Assembly: GCF_910577345.1 (NCBI RefSeq)
Contig: NZ_CAJTMT010000010.1
Span: 30,757 to 94,756, forward strand
Length of the DNA: 64,000 nt
Direction of reading: 5' to 3'
From: an uncultured Duncaniella sp.
GTDB taxonomy: Bacteria; Bacteroidota; Bacteroidia; Bacteroidales; Muribaculaceae
Within the stretch, counting starts at the first letter, position 1, and every line of letters starts with the position of its first letter. Below, one piece after another: positions 45,723 through 54,916 of this stretch. The notes below the pieces were generated by a model. The model saw only the letters and a list, made by a program, of their open reading frames with translations, ran no database searches and was not told where the DNA came from. Made by a program: the position numbers and the translations under genes.

Positions 45723-46104
45723 GAGGGTGTTTAAAAATAAATGTTAACCCGTGGGTCCCGTATTTCGGAGGAGCTTTTCTGCTGCGTTGAGGGAGTGTAC
45801 TTAATGTACACGACTGAAACAAAGCGGAAAAGATGCCCGAAAGACGGAAAGCCGAAGGTAACTTTTACAGCTTAATACATCCTCATGACAAAAGGAATAA
45901 ACTTTAATGAAATACAATGAAACTATAATACCGTTGCCTCGGTTTCTCTTTGGCGCTTATCCCGTAACTGTTCTTTCTCCGCAAGCTGCGAAAGCGCCAA
46001 GGCGATGACGGTCGAGTGCCAAAGGGCACACTCCCTCATTGTTACGGGATAATCCCTCAAAGATAAACCGCCCACGGATTAACATTTATTATTAAACACC
46101 CTCT
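45722..46104. mobile_element. MITE-like element with 34-bp terminal inverted repeats
   Basis: The ends at 45722-45755 and 46071-46104 are inverted copies with two mismatches in 34 bases, starting AGAGGGTGTTTAA. TAA flanks both sides (45720-45722 and 46104-46106), a possible 3-bp target duplication that would include the GH5 stop codon. Inside are further inverted repeats: TTATCCCGTAAC (45957-45968 with 46041-46052), TTGGCGCTT (45950-45958 with 45992-46000), GAGGGAGTG (45789-45797 with 46029-46037) and a GTGTAC hairpin at 45795-45811. No reading frame of transposase size is present, so it is either a non-autonomous transposon or a large structured RNA element between genes. Confidence 0.75.
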
Positions 46105-46133
46105 AAAAAATAAACCGGATACATTTCTTGACT

Positions 46134-48869
46134 ATGATGAGATATATACTTTTATCAGCCATTCTGTTTCCGATGGCTGCATGGTGTGATGATTTTAAAA
46201 TTGCTGCTCCCGATGGTTTGACCGTGGTGACGGTCGGCGAGTCGGAGGGACGTCCGGTCTATACCGTTGATTATGACGGAAAGCCTTTCCTTCTACAATC
46301 ACCTTTGGGTTTGGTGACAAATCTCGGTGACTATTCTGACGGTATGACATTGACGAAGGCGAGTCCTGTGACGAGGGTGAGTGACTCTTATTCTCTTCCC
46401 AATATCAAGACAAGTCGTGTGAATTACGAGGCTAACCGTCAGGAATTCACATTCAGCCGTGACGGCAAGGAGATTTTCGATGTGATTTTTGAGGTCAGTG
46501 ACAACAATGTGGCGTTCAGATACCGCCTGCATCCGCAGGGCGATACTCTCTGCTGTGTGGTCGATTCGGAAGCTACCGGTTTTGTCATGCCGGAGGGTAC
46601 GACGACATTCCTCTGTCCGCAGAGTGGCCCGATGGGTGGATTCGCGCGTACATCTCCAAGTTATGAGACCCACTATTCGGCAGATGAGCCGACCGGCAGA
46701 AACGGTTGGGGTGAGGGTTACACTTTTCCATGTCTGTTTAGAAACGGTGATAATGGATGGATTCTGATTTCGGAGACAGGAGTGGCGGGCGATTACTGTG
46801 GCTCACATCTGAGTGGAAATCCCGACGGCAGCTATACCGTCGCTTATCCACATCAGGGGGAGATGAACGGTTTCGGTTCGACTTCCGCAGCCGTGATGCT
46901 CCCGGGGCTTACTCCCTGGCGTACCATTACAGTCGGCGATACGCCTGCGGCCATAGTGGAGACCACGATTCCTTTCGATGTCGTGAGGCCACTCTATGAT
47001 GCTTCCATAGATTACAAGTATAATTATGGGCGCGGCACATGGAGCTGGATCATCAAGATGGACAGCAGTTGCAATTTTGATGAGCAGAAACGCTATATAG
47101 ACTTTGCATCTGATATGGGCTATGAAAGCGTCCTCGTCGATGCGTTGTGGGATACGCAGATTGGCCGTGATAAGGTGGAGGAACTTGCCCGTTATGGAAA
47201 GTCGAAAGGTGTGGACCTCTATCTGTGGTATAATTCAAACGGACATTGGAACGATGCTCCGCAAGGCCCACGAGGTATTATGAACGATATTGTAAAACGC
47301 CGTAAGGAAATGGCGTGGATGAAGGAAAACGGAATCCGGGGCATTAAGGTCGATTTCTTCGCCGGCGATAAACAGGAGACCATGCGTCTCTATCATGATA
47401 TTCTCGCGGATGCCAATGACTATGGAATTCTGGTTATTTTCCACGGTTGCACTCTTCCGCGCGGCTGGGAACGTATGTATCCCAATTATGCGGCGAGTGA
47501 AGCTGTCCGTGCAAGTGAGAACCTGCATTTCTCGCAGGGTGAATGTGACCGGGAAGCATTCGATGCAACCTTCCTCCCTTTCCTCCGCAATGCGGTTGGC
47601 AGTATGGATTTCGGTGGAAGCACACTTAATAAATACTATAGTGCCAACAATGAAGCCAAGGGTTCGAAGCGCGTGACTTCCGATGTTTTTGCTCTCGCCA
47701 CTGCTGTCCTTTTTCAAAGTCCTGTCCAGCATTTCGCGCTTGCCCCCAACAATCTGACGGATGCACCCGAATGGGCAGTGGATTTTATGAAAAAAGTCCC
47801 GACTGTTTGGGATGAAACGCGCTATATAGATGGCTATCCGGGTCAATATGTTGTGTTGGCTCGCCGTCATGGTGATGTCTGGTATGTCTGCGGCATAAAT
47901 GCTTCCGATGAGACCCGAAAGCTCACCATATCTCTACCGGAGGAAATGCGAGGTGTCCCATTGTCATTGTATTCCGATGATTCATCTCTTTCCGGCTCAT
48001 TGAAAGATTGCCGTCCCGACAAGAAGGGTAGGGTGAAGGTTTCAATTCCGAAAAACGGTGGATTTGTCATAGTCAATCGTCCAGATCCGGATTTCCATGT
48101 CTATCTCTGCCTCGGACAGTCCAACATGGAGGGCGCCGCCCCCTACGAGGCGGTGGACACTTCTGCCGTCAGTCCACGTTTCCGGATGATGTCGGTTGTC
48201 GATATGCCATCTAAAAATCGTATGGCCGGTCGTTGGTACAGTGCTGTTCCGCCGCTTGTGAGGGAAAACACCGGTCTTTGTCCTGCCGATTATTTCGGCC
48301 GGTCTATGGTTGAGGCTCTGCCCGAAAAGGTAAGGGTAGGGGTGATAAATGTGGCTGTCGGCGGATGCAAGATTGAGCTGTTCGATCCAAATTCATGTGC
48401 AGAACACATTGAGTCGGAACCGGACTGGTTGAAGAATATAGTAAAGGCATATAAGGATAATCCCTACAAACGGCTTGTCGAGATGGCCCGCGAGGCACAG
48501 CGGACAGGTGTCATAAAAGGCATACTTCTTCATCAGGGAGAATCAAATACCGGCGACAGTGAGTGGCCGGCAAAGGTGAAAGCAGTCTACGACCGCTTGA
48601 TTGCCGATCTCGGTCTTGATGCGGAGTGTGTACCGCTCGTTGCAGGTGAGATGCTTTCGAAAGAGGAAGGAGGGGTGTGTGAATCGATGAATGGAATCGT
48701 GGCGACCCTCCCTCAGCACATTCCCAACGCCACCGTCGTCAGTTCCAAAGGATGTCCAGGCGCACCCGACGGCCTCCACTTCACCTCCGAAGGCTATCGT
48801 GAACTTGGCCGCAGATATGCCTCCGCAATGCTCACTCTGGTCAATACTAAAAAGAGACGAACATGGTAA
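46134..48869 (+). CDS. GH97-CE6/SASA fusion enzyme
   Basis: A protein of about 911 residues joining two enzymes. After the signal peptide the GH97 part (about 25-650) has the N-terminal beta-supersandwich and a barrel with WSWIIKMDSSCNFDEQKRYI. It carries an Asp in RGIKVDFFAGDKQE (about 407) at the place of the nucleophile of retaining GH97 alpha-galactosidases, so alpha-galactosidase-type activity is likely. The C-terminal 255 residues are a SASA/CE6 acetylesterase: VYLCLGQSNMEGAAPY with Ser about 663, ILLHQGESNTGD, and DGLHFTSEGYRELGRR with Asp/His about 879/882. The ATG at 46134 is preferred to a TTG six bases earlier. The fusion would let one protein remove alpha-linked sugar and acetyl groups from the same glycan. 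Confidence 0.88.
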   Translation: MMRYILLSAILFPMAAWCDDFKIAAPDGLTVVTVGESEGRPVYTVDYDGKPFLLQSPLGLVTNLGDYSDGMTLTKASPVTRVSDSYSLPNIKTSRVNYEANRQEFTFSRDGKEIFDVIFEVSDNNVAFRYRLHPQGDTLCCVVDSEATGFVMPEGTTTFLCPQSGPMGGFARTSPSYETHYSADEPTGRNGWGEGYTFPCLFRNGDNGWILISETGVAGDYCGSHLSGNPDGSYTVAYPHQGEMNGFGSTSAAVMLPGLTPWRTITVGDTPAAIVETTIPFDVVRPLYDASIDYKYNYGRGTWSWIIKMDSSCNFDEQKRYIDFASDMGYESVLVDALWDTQIGRDKVEELARYGKSKGVDLYLWYNSNGHWNDAPQGPRGIMNDIVKRRKEMAWMKENGIRGIKVDFFAGDKQETMRLYHDILADANDYGILVIFHGCTLPRGWERMYPNYAASEAVRASENLHFSQGECDREAFDATFLPFLRNAVGSMDFGGSTLNKYYSANNEAKGSKRVTSDVFALATAVLFQSPVQHFALAPNNLTDAPEWAVDFMKKVPTVWDETRYIDGYPGQYVVLARRHGDVWYVCGINASDETRKLTISLPEEMRGVPLSLYSDDSSLSGSLKDCRPDKKGRVKVSIPKNGGFVIVNRPDPDFHVYLCLGQSNMEGAAPYEAVDTSAVSPRFRMMSVVDMPSKNRMAGRWYSAVPPLVRENTGLCPADYFGRSMVEALPEKVRVGVINVAVGGCKIELFDPNSCAEHIESEPDWLKNIVKAYKDNPYKRLVEMAREAQRTGVIKGILLHQGESNTGDSEWPAKVKAVYDRLIADLGLDAECVPLVAGEMLSKEEGGVCESMNGIVATLPQHIPNATVVSSKGCPGAPDGLHFTSEGYRELGRRYASAMLTLVNTKKRRTW

Positions 48870-48927
48870 ATTTTGAGGTGTGGATAAGTGTTAGGCAGCT
48901 AATTAATTAGTAATTTGCATTACATTA

Positions 48928-48963
48928 TGTGGCTGTATCGTAAAAAATTACGGTACAGCCACA
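48928..48963. terminator. Hairpin between convergent GH97-CE6 and katA
   Basis: Arms at 48928-48943 and 48948-48963 form a 16-bp stem with one G-U pair and a four-base AAAA loop. It lies between convergent gene ends and probably serves both, although U-runs are weak. Confidence 0.7.
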
Positions 48964-48989
48964 CGATTTAATAAGTTTTTATTATAGTT

Positions 48990-50489
48990 TTAGAGCTTGC
49001 GTTTGTCCCAGGCGGGATGGGCCGGATCTTCGGCGACGAGGGCTTCGTCCAGACTGATTCCGAGGGCGTCGGCGAGCATTTTGCCGTATTCGGGATCGGC
49101 GAGATGACAGGCTCTGACGTGGCGTTGTTTGATGAAAAGTGGCACGTCAGCCATCTGGGTTGCTGTGTTGGAGCATGTTGCAGCTTTGTCTTCAGCACTC
49201 ATAAGCCTCCACAGTTTGCCGGGCTGTGTGTAGTAGTCATCGTCGAATTCACGTTCGTTATAGTTGAACATATCGCCGTGGAGTTCCATCGGAGGTTCCT
49301 TTCGGTCGGGGGAGTCTTTCCACTCGCCGAAGCTGTTCGGTTCGTAGTTGATTGTCGCACCGAGATTGCCGTCGGTGCGCATCTTTCCGTCGCGATGATA
49401 GGAATGGAACGGACATTTCGGCTGATTGACGGGAATCAGGTTGTGGTTCACGCCAAGACGGTAGCGCTGTGCGTCGCCGTAGGAGAAAAGACGTCCCTGG
49501 AGCATTTTGTCGGGCGAAAGGCCTATGCCGTCAACGATGTTGGTGGGATTGAAGGCTGCCTGTTCAATCTCTGCATAGAAATTCTCAGGGTTGCGGTTGA
49601 GTTCAAGGACACCGACTTCGCGCAGTGGGAAATCCTTGTGATACCACACTTTGGTGAGGTCGAAGGGATTGATATGGTAGGTCTTGGCCTCATCCTCGGT
49701 CATGAGTTGCACATAAAGTTTCCACTTGGGGAAATCGCCGCGTTCGATTGCTTCGAAAAGGTCACGCTGATTCGACTCACGGTCCTTGGCGATGATTGCC
49801 TCGGCTTCCGCATCGGTGAGATTCTTGATTCCCTGCTGGGTGATGAAGTGGAACTTCACCCATGTGCGCCGGTTGTTCTTGTCAATGAAACTGTAGGTGT
49901 GACTTCCGAAACCGTGCATGTGGCGGAAAGAGGCGGGGATACCTCGGGGCGACATGGTGATTGTCACCTGATGGAGTGCTTCGGGCAGGAGGGTCCAGAA
50001 ATCCCAGTTGCTTGTCGGATTTCTCATTCCTGTCCGTGGGTCACGCTTTATGGCATGGTTCAAATCGGGGAATTTGAGCGGGTCACGGAGGAAAAACACC
50101 GGGGTGTTGTTGCCCACCAGATCCCAGTTGCCGGCATCGGTGTAGAATTTCATTGCAAACCCGCGGATGTCGCGCTCCGCGTCGGCTGCTCCACGTTCGC
50201 CTGCAACGGTAGAGAAACGGACGAGGCATGGAGTCTGCTTGCCGACCTCGGAAAAAATTGAGGCGCGTGTGACATCCTTGAGGTCATTGGTGACTGTAAA
50301 TGTTCCGAATGCTCCGGAGCCTTTGGCGTGCATTCTTCTTTCGGGGATTACTTCCCTGTCGAAATGGGAAATTTTTTCAATATACCACGGATCCTGAACT
50401 GTCATCGGTCCGCGTAGACCTGCTGTCTGAACATTCTGGTTGTCGGCAATCGGACGGCCGTTTTCAGAGGTGAGTGTCTTTTTGTCCAT
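48990..50489 (-). CDS. katA: Monofunctional haem catalase
   Basis: A 499-residue cytoplasmic catalase that converts hydrogen peroxide to water and oxygen, of the small-subunit clade. The distal His is in RRMHAKGSGAFGTF (about residue 53), the distal Asn in LVGNNTPVFFLRDP, and the proximal haem-ligand Tyr in GRLFSYGDAQRYRLGVN (about 335). HFDREVIPER and NFYAEIEQAAFNP are also typical. It is transcribed against all neighbouring glycan genes and looks unrelated to them in function. The upstream gap of 386 bp, shared with GH127, shows no exact -7 box on its strand. Peroxide control by OxyR is common in the phylum but no site was recognised. Confidence 0.97.
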   Translation of the reverse strand: MDKKTLTSENGRPIADNQNVQTAGLRGPMTVQDPWYIEKISHFDREVIPERRMHAKGSGAFGTFTVTNDLKDVTRASIFSEVGKQTPCLVRFSTVAGERGAADAERDIRGFAMKFYTDAGNWDLVGNNTPVFFLRDPLKFPDLNHAIKRDPRTGMRNPTSNWDFWTLLPEALHQVTITMSPRGIPASFRHMHGFGSHTYSFIDKNNRRTWVKFHFITQQGIKNLTDAEAEAIIAKDRESNQRDLFEAIERGDFPKWKLYVQLMTEDEAKTYHINPFDLTKVWYHKDFPLREVGVLELNRNPENFYAEIEQAAFNPTNIVDGIGLSPDKMLQGRLFSYGDAQRYRLGVNHNLIPVNQPKCPFHSYHRDGKMRTDGNLGATINYEPNSFGEWKDSPDRKEPPMELHGDMFNYNEREFDDDYYTQPGKLWRLMSAEDKAATCSNTATQMADVPLFIKQRHVRACHLADPEYGKMLADALGISLDEALVAEDPAHPAWDKRKL

Positions 50490-50707
50490 ACAATCTTTAA
50501 TTGGTTGTGAGGTGTAAGTATGATTAAATTATAAAAGGTCGTGACCGTAAAGAATATTCTGCTGAAAATTGCGATGGCAGATGGTTTTACGGTAACATAC
50601 CAACATCCCAAAAAGCCTAAAAGTTTATCTCTTCTTGCGGTCTCTTTTGCAGTTTTTGCCTTAAGTGACATATTTCATCCATATTTGGACCTCAAATGAC
50701 TCAAAAT

Positions 50708-50774
50708 CGTTATTGATTGATTCATTCAGCATTAAAAGTGGCATTTTGATTGATTTTTAAACGTTATTGATTGA
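50708..50774. repeat. Direct repeats upstream of GH127 (candidate operator)
   Basis: CGTTATTGATTGA occurs perfectly at 50708-50720 and 50762-50774, and the core TGATTGA recurs at 50747-50753. The cores are 33 and 21 bases apart, near whole helical turns. They end 32 bases before the -7 box at 50806, a fitting place for activator binding. Which regulator binds is unknown. Confidence 0.55.
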
Positions 50775-50805
50775 ATTTTTAACGCTACTTCTTCATTGTA
50801 ATGGC

Positions 50806-50813
50806 TATATTTG
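50806..50813 (+). promoter_or_regulatory. -7 element of the GH127 gene
   Basis: TATATTTG matches TAnnTTTG about 63 bases before the ATG at 50876. It lacks a -33 box at the usual spacing, as expected for an activator-dependent promoter. It also shows that the in-frame ATG at 50801 cannot be the start on this transcript. Confidence 0.6.
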
Positions 50814-50875
50814 CAAAAGGAAAATTTTTGTTCCGACCAATCTGCCTTAATTCAAAAACCAATAATTCCGCACAG

Positions 50876-52912
50876 ATGAAATCAATATTCTCCGCTTTGA
50901 TATTTGCCACCTTTGGTCTGGCCGTCAACGCAGCAAATGCTTCAGCATCCAATGCCGAAATGACCCATCACGGCTATCCGATCGAGCCTGTCCCGTTCAC
51001 TTCCGTAAAGATAGATGATCCGTTCTGGGGACAGAGGCTTGAAGCTGCGCGCAACGTGACCATTCCTCTTGCCTTCAGTAAATGCGAGGAAAGCGGACGC
51101 TATGACAATTTCATAAAGGCTGCCAATCCGAGTGAGAGTTATGAGGTGGGTGGATTCCCGTTTGACGATACGGATGTCTACAAGACCATCGAGGGTGCGA
51201 GCTATCTTCTCCAGACATATCCCGACAAGAAACTGGAGGCTTATATCGACAGTGTCCTTACCATCGTGGCCGGAGCGCAGGAAGAGGATGGTTATCTGAA
51301 CACGTCCTTCACCATGAATCCTGCCAAACCACATTCATGGATGGCTCCGGGCAAGAGATGGGAAAGAGTGGAGATTCTCAGCCATGAGTTCTATAATTTG
51401 GGTCACATGATAGATGGAGCCGTGGCTCACTATCAGGCTACCGGGAAACGAAATTTTCTCGATATAGCCATACGCTATGCCGACTGCGTTTGCCGGTCGA
51501 TAGGCGAGGCCCCGGGTCAGCTCACACTCGTCCCCGGCCATCAGATTGCCGAGATGGCTCTCGCACGTCTCTATCTCGTCACCAGTGACAGGAAGTATCT
51601 CGACCAGGCTAAATTTTTCCTTGATAAACGTGGCTACACTGCCCGCAAGGATGCCTACAGTCAGGCACACAAGCCGGTAGTGGAACAGGATGAGGCCGTG
51701 GGTCATGCCGTCCGCGCCTCTTATATGTATGCGGGAATGGCTGATGTGGCAGCCCTTACCGGTGACAGTGCCTACATCAATGCAATAGACAGAATCTGGG
51801 ACAATATCGTAAACAAAAAATACTATATCACAGGAGGTATCGGTGCCACACACAAGGGTGAGGCCTTTGATGCCAACTATGTCTTGCCCAACGAAGAGGC
51901 TTACTGTGAGACCTGCGCTGCAATCGGTAACGTATATGTCAACCATCGCCTTTTCCTTCTTCACGGGGATGCGAAGTATTATGATGTTGTCGAACGCACA
52001 CTCTACAACGGTCTGATAGCAGGAATGTCCATCGATGGTGGTAAATTCTTCTATCCTAATCCACTGGCAAGCGAGGGGAACTACGAACGTCAACCGTGGT
52101 TCGGTTGTGCGTGCTGTCCGTCAAACATCTGCCGTTTCATTCCCTCCCTTCCGGGCTATGTGTATGCCGTGAAGGATAAGGATGTGTATGTCAATCTCTA
52201 TATAGGCAACTCTTCCGAGCTTTCGGTTGCCGGAAAAAAGGTGATGCTCTCTCAGAAAGGGGACTACACCCGCGAAGGGAACGTGACGGTAAGCATCGAT
52301 GGAAACCGTGCGGGAGAATTCTCGCTCAAACTCAGAATCCCAGGCAGACTTCAAGGCAAGCCGGTTCCAAGCGACCTCTATTCCTATATAGGGAATACAT
52401 CAGCCACTCCTTACAGTGTCAGAGTGAACGGCGAGGAAGTCAAAAGTGAACTCGACAAAGGCTACATGACAATTACCCGCAAATGGAAAAAGGGTGATAC
52501 CGTTGAGCTCAACTTCGACATGACCCCGAGAATGATTGCCGCCAACGATAATGTCAAGGCCGACATCGGCCGCGTAGCTGTAGAGAGGGGTCCGCTTGTC
52601 TATTGTGCTGAATGGCCCGACAATGATTTCGACATTCAGCAGGCCGTCGTGAATCCGGCAACAGGATTCGAGGCTGAGAAAACAGACCGTCTCAACGGTA
52701 TAACCATCCTCCACGGAAAAGCGCAGCTCCTGACGCGCGCGGCTGATGGAAACCTCGCTTTGAAAGATGTCAATCTCTCGCTCATACCTTACTACGCATG
52801 GGCACACCGTGGACAGGGACAGATGAGTGTATGGCTTCCCATGTCGCCATCTGCAACCCGTCCGCTCGTCAAGGCCGGCGATGATTTCCGCAACGAATTC
52901 GAAACACGCTGA
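50876..52912 (+). CDS. GH127 beta-L-arabinofuranosidase
   Basis: A 678-residue exported enzyme of GH127, an (alpha/alpha)6 barrel that uses a zinc-bound cysteine as nucleophile. The metal and catalytic set is visible: Glu345 and Cys347 in AYCETCAAIGNVY, and Cys413-Cys414 in WFGCACCPSNICRF. Other motifs are DDTDVYKTIEGASYLL near the N-terminus, the GHQIAEMALARLY segment, and a C-terminal beta-sandwich from about 450. The start at MKSIFSALIFATFG is set by the signal peptide and promoter. Such enzymes remove beta-L-arabinofuranose from pectin side chains or hydroxyproline-rich glycoproteins. It begins a unit with GH97 (34-base gap) and GH35. Confidence 0.93.
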   Translation: MKSIFSALIFATFGLAVNAANASASNAEMTHHGYPIEPVPFTSVKIDDPFWGQRLEAARNVTIPLAFSKCEESGRYDNFIKAANPSESYEVGGFPFDDTDVYKTIEGASYLLQTYPDKKLEAYIDSVLTIVAGAQEEDGYLNTSFTMNPAKPHSWMAPGKRWERVEILSHEFYNLGHMIDGAVAHYQATGKRNFLDIAIRYADCVCRSIGEAPGQLTLVPGHQIAEMALARLYLVTSDRKYLDQAKFFLDKRGYTARKDAYSQAHKPVVEQDEAVGHAVRASYMYAGMADVAALTGDSAYINAIDRIWDNIVNKKYYITGGIGATHKGEAFDANYVLPNEEAYCETCAAIGNVYVNHRLFLLHGDAKYYDVVERTLYNGLIAGMSIDGGKFFYPNPLASEGNYERQPWFGCACCPSNICRFIPSLPGYVYAVKDKDVYVNLYIGNSSELSVAGKKVMLSQKGDYTREGNVTVSIDGNRAGEFSLKLRIPGRLQGKPVPSDLYSYIGNTSATPYSVRVNGEEVKSELDKGYMTITRKWKKGDTVELNFDMTPRMIAANDNVKADIGRVAVERGPLVYCAEWPDNDFDIQQAVVNPATGFEAEKTDRLNGITILHGKAQLLTRAADGNLALKDVNLSLIPYYAWAHRGQGQMSVWLPMSPSATRPLVKAGDDFRNEFETR

Positions 52913-52946
52913 GACCGTACACTACAAACCATTTAATACCAACGTG

Positions 52947-54896
52947 ATGCACTACGAATCATATATCGCAGCTATTGCCCTGCTCGTCGTGGGTAATGAT
53001 ATTGCAGCAAGAGAGACTGCAAGTCCTGACGGACAGACAATTCTGACCACGGAGCTTAAAGACGGTTCGGCCGTTTACTCTATAAGACACAAAGGAGTCG
53101 CGATGCTCGAAAACTCGCCTCTTGGATTCAAAACCGATATAGGCGATTTCAGCAGAGGCCTGTCAGTGGTGAAAGATTCCACCGACAAGTTTGTCAGACA
53201 CTTCAAGCAGGACAGAATCAAGCATGATGAAGTCCATTTTGAAGCTAACCGTCTTGTTGAAACCTATACCAACTCCGCCGGACAACAATTTGATATAGAG
53301 TGGCTTGTTGGAAACAACGACATTGCATTCCGTTACTTGATTCCGCGGCAGAAGGATACGGGTAGTGTTGTCATCATGGATGAAACGACCGGTTTCCGTT
53401 TTCCTGACCATACGACAACATTCATCACTCCGCAGAGCGAGCCGATGATAGGTTGGAAAAGGACCAAACCAAGCTATGAGGAGGAATATAGCAACGATGC
53501 TCCGATGGATACGCCCTCGCAGTTCGGATGTGGCTACACTTTCCCGGCGCTGTTCCATGTTGGTGACAGCGGATGGGTGCTTGTCAGCGAGACCGGAGTT
53601 GACGGGGCATACTGTGCATCGCGGTTGAGTGATTTCACCGACGGCATGTATAAACTGACCTACCCGATGAAGGAGGAAAACAATGGCAACGGCAGCGCGG
53701 AACCTGGAATATCATTACCGGGAGCTACGCCGTGGCGCACTCTCACATTTGCCGACAACCTCGGGCCAATTGTGGAGACCGTCATCCCATGGGCACCTCT
53801 CGATCCGCTCTATGAAGCGGACGCCAAAACCTCCGGCCGAGGGACTTGGAGCTGGATCATCTGGCAGGATGGAAGCATCAATTTCGATGACCAGAAGAAA
53901 TTCATAGATCTTGCAGCCGAGATGGGTTATGACCATGCGCTCGTGGACAACTGGTGGGACACAAGAATCGGTCGCGATGGAATGGAACTGCTTTCCGACT
54001 ATGCTCGCAGTAAAGGCGTGAAGATTGCCGTGTGGTACTCGTCAAGCGGTTGGTGGAATGATATAGTTCAGGGACCTACGAATCTGATGTCACGTCCGAT
54101 TCCGCGCAAAAAAGAGATGAAATGGTTGAAAGACATGGGTGTCGAGACCATTAAAGTCGATTTTTTCGGTGGAGACAAGCAGGAGACAATGCGTCTGTAT
54201 GAAGACATCCTCCGTGATGCGGCCGACTATGGAATAAGTGTGATTTTCCACGGTTGCACACTCCCGCGAGGGTGGGAACGGCTCTATCCCAACTATGTCG
54301 GGAGCGAGGCCGTGCTGGCATCGGAAAACCTTATATTTTCGCAGGACTTCTGCGACAAGGAAGCATTCAATGCCACCCTCCATCCCTTCATACGCAATGC
54401 TGTCGGTTCGATGGAATATGGTGGCACTGTCCTCAACAAGCGTATGGGGAAGGAGAACCGCCACGGAAATATCCGGCGCACATCCGATGGCTTTCAGCTT
54501 GCCACGGCAATACTATTCCAAAATCCAGTGCAGAACTTTGCCCTCACACCGGAAAGCTATGCTGAGGCGCCCGATGATGCCATTGCTTTCATGAAAGAGG
54601 TGCCGACGACGTGGGATGAGACCCGCTACATCGACGGGTATCCCGGGAAATATGTGGTCATTGCGCGTCGACATGGCGACAGTTGGTATGTCAGCGGTGT
54701 AAATGCCCTTGACCATCCGATTAATCTGAAATTGAACTTGCCGATGCTCCAAAAAGGTCAGACGGTGGAAATCTACACAGACACTCCCGTTGACAGTCTT
54801 AAGGCTAAAAAGCTGGCTGTCAAGAATCCGGGTGCTGTTCCGGTGACTATCCATCCCAACCACGGATTTGTAATCGTAAGCCGCTCTGAAAAGTAG
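52947..54896 (+). CDS. GH97 glycoside hydrolase, retaining type
   Basis: A 649-residue exported enzyme closely related to the GH97 half of the fusion at 46134 but without the esterase. The start is taken at MHYESYIAAIALLVVG, a signal peptide beginning 34 bases after the GH127 stop; upstream in-frame codons overlap GH127. It shows WSWIIWQDGSINFDDQKKFI, TIKVDFFGGDKQETMRLYED with Asp405 as probable nucleophile, and PRGWERLYPNYVGSEAVLAS with Glu454 or Glu460 as probable acid/base. The Asp in place of the inverting-type glutamates points to an alpha-galactosidase-like member. It is co-directional with GH127 and GH35 in a tight cluster. Confidence 0.92.
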   Translation: MHYESYIAAIALLVVGNDIAARETASPDGQTILTTELKDGSAVYSIRHKGVAMLENSPLGFKTDIGDFSRGLSVVKDSTDKFVRHFKQDRIKHDEVHFEANRLVETYTNSAGQQFDIEWLVGNNDIAFRYLIPRQKDTGSVVIMDETTGFRFPDHTTTFITPQSEPMIGWKRTKPSYEEEYSNDAPMDTPSQFGCGYTFPALFHVGDSGWVLVSETGVDGAYCASRLSDFTDGMYKLTYPMKEENNGNGSAEPGISLPGATPWRTLTFADNLGPIVETVIPWAPLDPLYEADAKTSGRGTWSWIIWQDGSINFDDQKKFIDLAAEMGYDHALVDNWWDTRIGRDGMELLSDYARSKGVKIAVWYSSSGWWNDIVQGPTNLMSRPIPRKKEMKWLKDMGVETIKVDFFGGDKQETMRLYEDILRDAADYGISVIFHGCTLPRGWERLYPNYVGSEAVLASENLIFSQDFCDKEAFNATLHPFIRNAVGSMEYGGTVLNKRMGKENRHGNIRRTSDGFQLATAILFQNPVQNFALTPESYAEAPDDAIAFMKEVPTTWDETRYIDGYPGKYVVIARRHGDSWYVSGVNALDHPINLKLNLPMLQKGQTVEIYTDTPVDSLKAKKLAVKNPGAVPVTIHPNHGFVIVSRSEK

Positions 54897-54916
54897 TTTT
54901 ATAACAACCCCACGCT

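Noticed and set aside
45628..45822. Short reverse frame across the left end of the inverted-repeat element as a transposase piece
   Set aside because: 64 codons, half of it antisense to GH5, and no transposase motif.
46128..46133. TTG start for the GH97-CE6 gene
   Set aside because: An ATG lies six bases downstream directly before the signal peptide, so the TTG is not needed.
49017..50261. 414-codon open frame on the forward strand
   Set aside because: It lies antisense inside katA, whose haem and active-site motifs are intact. The antisense translation shows no family pattern, and long antisense frames are expected opposite G+C-rich coding DNA.
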